From contig NZ_CAJTMN010000070.1 of NCBI RefSeq assembly GCF_910577125.1, positions 1 through 10,377 on the forward strand: 10,377 bases of DNA, written 5' to 3'. This document shows, piece after piece, positions 6,274 through 10,377 of this stretch (position 1 is the first letter of the stretch; each line of letters begins with the position of its first letter). Both the position numbers and the translations under genes were made by a program. This stretch comes from an uncultured Rikenella sp. (GTDB lineage Bacteria; Bacteroidota; Bacteroidia; Bacteroidales; Rikenellaceae). The notes under the pieces are model-generated. The model was given only the letters and a program-made list of their open reading frames with translations, ran no database searches and was not told the origin of the DNA.

Positions 6274-6813
6274 TCAGTGTTCGGCCTTGATTTCGATCAG
6301 TACGTCGTCTTTCCCGACCGTCTTGCCCGGCACCACCGTCACTTTCGTCACCGTCCCTTTCATGTGGGTCGAGATGGTGTTCTGCATCTTCATCGCCTCG
6401 AGCACGAGCAGCGCTTCGCCGCTCCCCACCGACTGTCCTTCGGTGACGAAGACGTCGAGAATCTTGCCCGGCATCGGCGCCTTGATGACCTCTTTCTTCG
6501 ACAGGCCGGCCTTGGCGGCGAGCATCCGTTTCCGGCTGAGCGAGAAGGGGGTCTCGACGGAGAACGAGTAGCTGACGCCGTTCAGGATGATATTGTAGGT
6601 ATTGGCGCTCTGCCGCGTCACTTCGTACGGATAGCGCATCCCGTTGCACGAGAGGACGTTGACTCCGTCCGCTTCCCGCACGAGGTCGATCCGGATCGGT
6701 TTCTTCTGATAGCGGTATTCGTAGTTGTCTTTGACCGAAAATTCGTACTCGGCGTTGGTGTTGGTGTCGAGGGCGATCAGTTTGGTCGTATTGGTCGTTT
6801 TCTTCGGTGTCAT
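6274..6813 (-). CDS. Biotin carboxyl carrier protein of an acyl-CoA carboxylase
   Basis: A 179-aa biotin carrier. The C-terminal biotinyl/lipoyl domain (~108-177: VIKAPMPGKILDVFVTEGQSV, then EAMKM at 139-143) holds the biotinylation site K142. The N-terminal ~100 residues are a beta-rich region seen in Bacteroidota carriers of this type, without the long Pro/Ala linker of many decarboxylase gamma subunits. In the complex the biotin arm swings between the biotin carboxylase and the carboxyltransferase, whose genes lie directly upstream in the same direction; the gap to accC is 33 bp. A BirA-type ligase must act on it, but none is in the window. The motif makes the role nearly certain; which CoA ester is the substrate is not shown by this subunit. 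Confidence 0.95.
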   Translation of the reverse strand: MTPKKTTNTTKLIALDTNTNAEYEFSVKDNYEYRYQKKPIRIDLVREADGVNVLSCNGMRYPYEVTRQSANTYNIILNGVSYSFSVETPFSLSRKRMLAAKAGLSKKEVIKAPMPGKILDVFVTEGQSVGSGEALLVLEAMKMQNTISTHMKGTVTKVTVVPGKTVGKDDVLIEIKAEH

Positions 6814-6846
6814 AGTCGGAATAGCCTAAAAGAAATGGACGGAGAG

Positions 6847-8331
6847 TTACAAGTTCCGGATCCGTCGGTTGAGTACCCACGGGTCGATCCCGGTCTCGGG
6901 CCCGACATCGGGCACGGTCTCATGGGTGTAGTGGTACAAAGCCAGCATGGCTGCCATCAGCTCTTCGTCCGGCTCGCGGTAGACGAGCGATTCGAGCTTG
7001 GTCTCGATGAACGAGGTGTCGAAATCTCCGTTCCGGAAGGCTTCGTTGTGGAGCACGGCCTTGCAGAACGGGATGGAGGTCTTCACGCCTTTGATATGGA
7101 ACCGCTCCAAAGCGGACAAGGCCCGTTCGATGGCCTGTTTCCGGTCTTTTCCGTGGACGATGAGTTTGGCGATCATGGAGTCGAACCACGGGGTAATCTC
7201 CGACCCGGGCACAATCCCCGTATCGATCCGGATGTTGTCCCCCTGCGGCAGGCGCAGCTGTTTGATGGTTCCCATCGAAGGGGTGAAGTCGGCCTGCACG
7301 TCTTCGGCATTGATCCGGCACTCGATGGCCCACCCGTTGAGCTTCACGTCGCTCTGCTTGATGGGCAGCTTCTCGCCGGATGCGATCCGCAGCTGCAATT
7401 CCACCAAGTCCAGACCGGTAATCGCCTCGGTAATGGGGTGTTCGACCTGAATCCGGGTGTTCATCTCCATGAAGTAGAAGTTTTTGTTCTTGTCGAGCAA
7501 AAATTCCACGGTACCCAGACTTTCATATCCCGCCCCCTTGGCCAATTTAACCGCCACGCGGGCCATCTTGTTCCGCAACGCGGCATCGATTCCCGACGAC
7601 GGCGCCTCTTCGAGGAGTTTCTGGTGTTTCCGCTGCACGGAGCACTCCCGCTCCCCGAGGTGCACGACGTTCCCGTGCGCATCCGCCACCACCTGAAACT
7701 CGATGTGTTTCGGATTTTCGAGGTATTTCTCGATAAAGACGGACGGATCGCCGAACGCGCTCTGCGCCTCGGACGAAGCGGCGTGGAACATGCGTTCCAT
7801 CTCGCTCTGTTTGTGCACGATCCGCATCCCGCGCCCCCCGCCGCCCGATGCGGCCTTGATGATCACCGGATAACCGATCTTCTTGGCAATCTTCACCCCC
7901 TCTTTCACGTCCTTGACGCTCCCTTCGCTCCCCTGGAGCATCGGCACGCCGTTCTTCGCGGCAATCTCTTTGGCGATGATCTTGTCGCCCATGTCTTTGA
8001 TGAGCTTGGCGGGCGGCCCGACGAACTTCACGCCGGCATCGGTGCATTTCTGCGCGAACTCCGCATTTTCCGACAAATACCCGTACCCGGGATGCATGGC
8101 CTGAACTTTATTGTCCACGGCGAGTTTCACGAGGTTGTCTATATCGAGAAACTCGGGGATGGCCCCATCGGTCTCGGGAAAGTCGATCACGTGGTCGGCA
8201 AAGTCCAGATAAACGGCGTTGGGCTCCTTGACGGTGCGAATCACATAGGTCTTGATCCCCATCCGCTTGGCGGTCCGACATATCCGAATGGCGATCTCGC
8301 CGCGATTGGCTATCAGTAACGATTTGATCAT
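6847..8331 (-). CDS. accC: Biotin carboxylase subunit of an acyl-CoA carboxylase
   Basis: ATP-grasp enzyme that carboxylates biotin on the carrier protein using bicarbonate and ATP. The 494 aa cover biotin carboxylase N-domain (~1-112, IANRGEIAIRI at 7-17, HPGYGYLSENAEF at 80-92), ATP-grasp (~114-320) with the glycine-rich loop KAASGGGGRGMR at 159-170, ERECSVQRKHQK at 227-238 and the catalytic EMNTRIQVEHP at 289-299 (R293, E297), and the C-domain (~332-440, ECRINAED). The extra ~45 residues past the usual AccC end match the PccA/Bacteroidota type rather than E. coli AccC. There is no fused biotin domain. The start at 8331 (MIKSLLIANRG) is preferred over an upstream frame running into the repeat region. 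GAGAAG precedes it by a few bases. It is followed by the carrier gene, with pccB upstream across a 403-bp repeat-rich gap. Confidence 0.96.
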   Translation of the reverse strand: MIKSLLIANRGEIAIRICRTAKRMGIKTYVIRTVKEPNAVYLDFADHVIDFPETDGAIPEFLDIDNLVKLAVDNKVQAMHPGYGYLSENAEFAQKCTDAGVKFVGPPAKLIKDMGDKIIAKEIAAKNGVPMLQGSEGSVKDVKEGVKIAKKIGYPVIIKAASGGGGRGMRIVHKQSEMERMFHAASSEAQSAFGDPSVFIEKYLENPKHIEFQVVADAHGNVVHLGERECSVQRKHQKLLEEAPSSGIDAALRNKMARVAVKLAKGAGYESLGTVEFLLDKNKNFYFMEMNTRIQVEHPITEAITGLDLVELQLRIASGEKLPIKQSDVKLNGWAIECRINAEDVQADFTPSMGTIKQLRLPQGDNIRIDTGIVPGSEITPWFDSMIAKLIVHGKDRKQAIERALSALERFHIKGVKTSIPFCKAVLHNEAFRNGDFDTSFIETKLESLVYREPDEELMAAMLALYHYTHETVPDVGPETGIDPWVLNRRIRNL

Positions 8332-8349
8332 ATACTTCTCTTTATCAAT

Positions 8350-8414
8350 TCGATTATCTGTGTCTACCCGCAGGGAACTGCCGCTTTTTGGAAAAAGCGG
8401 CACCAAAAACTTTT
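8350..8414 (+). repeat. Interspersed hairpin repeat, copy A
   Basis: Begins TCGATTATCTGT, then a mini-hairpin CCC-GCA-GGG, then ACTG, then a perfect stem TGCCGCTTTTT / AAAAAGCGGCA around GG, and ends CACCAAAAACTTTTAG. The frame sequence is shared with copies B and C, while the stem sequence differs. It lies 19 bp upstream of the accC start, so in the operon mRNA it would form a stable hairpin in the accC leader. Confidence 0.75.
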
Positions 8415-8578
8415 AGTTAGCTACGCTACTCCTTACGCTCCGCAGTCCTCAATCTTCGAGATTGCTTTTGGGTCGGGGCAACGGCGCGCTTAATGTGAGT
8501 TTAACCCTATGCGCGCCGTTTGCTCCCGGCCCAAAGAAAAGTCCGAAAACCGGGCCGCCGGCAGTTTAGGATGCGTTA
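8415..8578. other. Palindrome-rich core between repeat copies A and B
   Basis: No gene. It contains CAATCT-TCG-AGATTG (8450-8464), and a long near-perfect inverted repeat at 8470-8489 with 8511-8532 (about 20 bp with two single-base bulges, GC-rich). Next come several overlapping GC-rich arms around 8549-8563. The last hairpin, GGATGC-GTTA-GCATCC (8569-8584), runs a few bases into copy B. In RNA this would be highly structured. A regulatory or terminator role is possible, but no U-tract supports termination. Confidence 0.6.
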
Positions 8579-8727
8579 GCATCCTCTAAAGTTTTTTTGG
8601 TTCTTTTTGTTCACAACCGACGCTGCCAGTGAGGGCAATGCAAACGTAGTTTGCAAATTGCCGAACGGCAAGGAGGAAGGCGAAGCCAAAAAGAACAGTA
8701 CCCTCCTGGGCAAAGACGGATAATCGA
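8579..8727 (-). repeat. Interspersed hairpin repeat, copy B, with a 72-nt loop insertion
   Basis: Read on the minus strand it starts TCGATTATCCGT, has CCC-AGGA-GGG, ACTG, then TTCTTTTTG, and later CAAAAAGAA, CCA and AAAAAAACTTTAGAGGATGC. Its arms pair as in copies A and C, but 72 nt (8615-8686) with their own hairpins (GCAAAC-GTA-GTTTGC; TTGCCG-AA-CGGCAA) sit in the loop. It begins 7 bp past the pccB stop and is inverted relative to copy A. Confidence 0.75.
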
Positions 8728-8734
8728 ACGGTTA

Positions 8735-10279
8735 TTAAAGCGGTGTATTGCCGTGTTTTCGTCGCGGCAGGCTGACCGATTTTTTCTCCAGTGTTTTGAG
8801 CGCATTGACGATTTTCGAGCGCGTGACCCGCGGGTCGATCACCTCGTCGATAAAACCCTTTTCGTCCGCCACATAGGGATTGGCGATCTCGTCGCGATAC
8901 TTCGCCGAGAGTTCCTTTTGGAGCGCCACCGGGTCTTCCGCCTCGGCAAGTTCCTTGCGGTAGAGGATCGCCGTAGCGCCCTCCGGCCCCATGACGGCGA
9001 TCTCGGCCGTCGGCCAAGCGTAGCAGAAGTCTCCGCCCACCCCCTTGCTGTTCATCACGATATAAGCCCCGCCATACGCCTTGCGCAGGATGACCGTAAT
9101 ACGCGGCACCGTCGCCCGCGTGTAGGAGTAGAGCAGCTTCGCCCCGTGGCGGATAATCCCGGCATGTTCCTGATCCGTCCCCGGAAGGAAGCCCGGCACA
9201 TCTTCGAACGTAATGATCGGGATGTTGAAGCTGTCGCAGAAGTTGATGAACCGGGCCCCCTTCACCGAGGCGTCGATATCGAGCGTCCCGGCCATCACCT
9301 GCGGCTGGTTGGCCACCACCCCGACGACATAGCCGCCGATCCGGGCCAGCCCCGTCACGATATTCCGCGCATGCCCGGCCCCCACTTCGAAGAAGCGGCC
9401 GTGGTCGGTAACCATCCGGATCACCTCCAGCACGTCGTACGGTTTGTCCGGATCGTCCGGCACGATGTCCAGCAACGCCTCTTCGGCGCGATCCGCCGGG
9501 TCGTCGGTGCCGATAAACGGCGGATTCTCGATGTTATTGGCCGGCAGAAACGAGAGCAACATCTTGATTCCCTTGATGGTATTCTCGTCGTCGCTGAAGA
9601 CGAAATCGGCCACCCCGGTCTTGGTCGAATGCACGGAAGCCCCCCCCAGCTCCTCTGCGGTCACCTCTTCGTTCAGCACCTGCCGCACGACGTCGGGCCC
9701 GGTCACAAACATGTAGCTCGTGGACTCGGTCATAAAGATAAAGTCGGTCAGCGCCGGCGAATAGACAGCCCCCCCCGCCGCCGGCCCCATGATGGCCGAG
9801 ATCTGCGGGATCACGCCCGATGCCAGCACGTTCTGCCGGAAGATATTGGCATAGCCGTTCAGGCTGGTGATCCCCTCTTGGATCCGCGCGCCGCCGGAGT
9901 CGATCAGGGCGATCAGCGGCGAACCGGTCTTGAGGGCCATGCTCTGCACTTTGACGATCTTCGCGGCGTGCACCGACCCCAAAGAACCACCCAACACGTT
10001 GAAATCCTGCGAGAAGGCATACACGGACTTCCCGCCGACCGTCCCGTATCCGGCTATCACTCCGTCTCCCAAAGCGGTCGTCGACTTGCCGAACCCGCCG
10101 GCTGCGGCGGGGGTGGCATAGGCGTCGACCTCTTCAAAGGTGCCTTCGTCGAACAACAACTCGATCCGCTCACGGGCGGTCAACTTCCCGCGATTGTGCT
10201 GCTTCTCGTAGTATTTGGTGTCGTATTGCTTCTCTAACGCGGCCTGACGGGCCAAAAATTTCTCGTATGCTTTTCCCAT
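8735..10279 (-). CDS. pccB: Acyl-CoA carboxylase carboxyltransferase (propionyl-CoA carboxylase beta type)
   Basis: Carboxyltransferase that moves the carboxyl group from carboxybiotin to an acyl-CoA, most likely propionyl-CoA (giving methylmalonyl-CoA) or acetyl-CoA. The 514 aa hold two crotonase-fold halves: the N-half (~25-265) with LGGSLGSVHAAKI at 96-108, DSGGARIQEG at 127-136 and MGPAAGGAVYSPAL at 164-177; the C-half (~275-505) with GYVVGVVANQP at 316-326, FEDVPGFLPG at 358-367, RKAYGGAYIVM at 399-409 and AWPTAEIAVMGPEGA at 421-435. MmdA, the alpha subunit of the sodium-pumping methylmalonyl-CoA decarboxylase, is a close relative. No membrane subunit is visible, and a biotin carboxylase follows in the same direction, favouring an ATP-dependent carboxylase. 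The ATG at 10279 lacks a Shine-Dalgarno, and repeat copy C lies 24 bp upstream. Confidence 0.93.
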   Translation of the reverse strand: MGKAYEKFLARQAALEKQYDTKYYEKQHNRGKLTARERIELLFDEGTFEEVDAYATPAAAGGFGKSTTALGDGVIAGYGTVGGKSVYAFSQDFNVLGGSLGSVHAAKIVKVQSMALKTGSPLIALIDSGGARIQEGITSLNGYANIFRQNVLASGVIPQISAIMGPAAGGAVYSPALTDFIFMTESTSYMFVTGPDVVRQVLNEEVTAEELGGASVHSTKTGVADFVFSDDENTIKGIKMLLSFLPANNIENPPFIGTDDPADRAEEALLDIVPDDPDKPYDVLEVIRMVTDHGRFFEVGAGHARNIVTGLARIGGYVVGVVANQPQVMAGTLDIDASVKGARFINFCDSFNIPIITFEDVPGFLPGTDQEHAGIIRHGAKLLYSYTRATVPRITVILRKAYGGAYIVMNSKGVGGDFCYAWPTAEIAVMGPEGATAILYRKELAEAEDPVALQKELSAKYRDEIANPYVADEKGFIDEVIDPRVTRSKIVNALKTLEKKSVSLPRRKHGNTPL

Positions 10280-10302
10280 AATCGATCTTTACTTTTAACC
10301 TT

Positions 10303-10377
10303 TCGATTATCTGTTTTTGCCCTGGAGGGTACTGTTCTCTTTGTGAACAAAGAGAACCAGAAAAACTTTAGAGGATG
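10303..10377 (+). repeat. Interspersed hairpin repeat, copy C (cut by the window edge)
   Basis: Starts TCGATTATCTGT, has CCC-TGGA-GGG, ACTG, a perfect 10-bp stem TTCTCTTTGT / ACAAAGAGAA, then CCAGAAAAACTTTAGAGGATG, where the window ends. It is nearly identical to copy B without the insertion, and has the same orientation as copy A. It lies upstream of pccB, as copy A lies upstream of accC. Confidence 0.75.

Noticed and set aside
4335..6290. 651-aa plus-strand open frame
   Set aside because: It is antisense to uvrC, whose minus-strand product has every family motif. The plus product is Arg/His/Pro-rich with no domain, a usual shadow in GC-rich DNA.
6232..8319. 695-aa plus-strand open frame
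   Set aside because: Antisense to the biotin carrier and biotin carboxylase genes; His/Arg/Asp-rich composition typical of a mirror frame.
8340..8734. CRISPR array in the repeat-rich gap
   Set aside because: There are no regularly spaced short direct repeats; the structures are inverted repeats of different sequence.
8651..10237. 528-aa plus-strand open frame
   Set aside because: Antisense to pccB; composition of a mirror frame with no recognisable motif.
8735..10279. MmdA subunit of a sodium-pumping methylmalonyl-CoA decarboxylase
   Set aside because: No membrane (MmdB-like) or OadG-like gene is present, and an ATP-dependent biotin carboxylase is in the same gene set. It remains possible that the subunit is shared with a decarboxylase elsewhere.

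Overview
The window looks like chromosomal DNA from a gut-type Bacteroidota, probably an Alistipes-like member of the Rikenellaceae. This is inferred from GC-rich genes with AT-rich spacers, promoter motifs of the Bacteroidota housekeeping sigma factor (TTTG-N18-20-TAnnTTTG), mostly SD-less starts, lipocalin-like lipoprotein and WYL-regulator types common in that phylum, and an acyl-CoA carboxylase set typical of it. No database search was possible, so the genus is a guess.

Layout. (1) 1-1125: an intact tyrosine recombinase on +, ending at a bidirectional-looking hairpin. (2) 1125-1930, minus strand: a lipocalin-like lipoprotein broken by a frameshift, and a small acidic protein of unknown function. 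(3) 1931-2763: about 830 bp without a convincing protein gene but rich in signals. It holds three copies of a TTTTGTATCTTTGACAGC promoter-like element, a long imperfect hairpin with a U-rich tail, and a tandem-promoter unit that should make an RNA of about 80 nt ending at a textbook terminator. (4) 2764-4129: a HIRAN-domain protein (-) and a WYL-domain regulator (+), divergent across 118 bp that contain a perfect 14-bp palindrome. (5) 4128-4323: a self-contained tRNA(CAT) unit on minus, whose promoter -33 box lies in the last codons of uvrC and which ends at a strong hairpin plus U-tract. (6) 4305-10279, minus strand: pccB-like carboxyltransferase, a 403-bp repeat-rich gap, biotin carboxylase, biotin carboxyl carrier protein, then uvrC.

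The three carboxylase genes together supply all parts of a biotin-dependent acyl-CoA carboxylase, most likely acting on propionyl-CoA or acetyl-CoA: the biotin carboxylase charges biotin on the carrier protein, and the carboxyltransferase passes the carboxyl group to the CoA ester. uvrC (nucleotide excision repair) follows in the same direction and may be co-transcribed.

The least explained structure is a repeat family with three copies in the window: A at 8350-8414, B at 8579-8727 (inverted), and C at 10303-10377 (cut by the window edge). All share the ends TCGATTATCYGT and CCA-AAAACTTT-AG around a stem. The stem sequence differs between copies while its two arms stay complementary, which points to selection on a hairpin or to a palindromic mobile element. 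Copies A and C sit just upstream of accC and pccB, and copy B directly follows the pccB stop codon.
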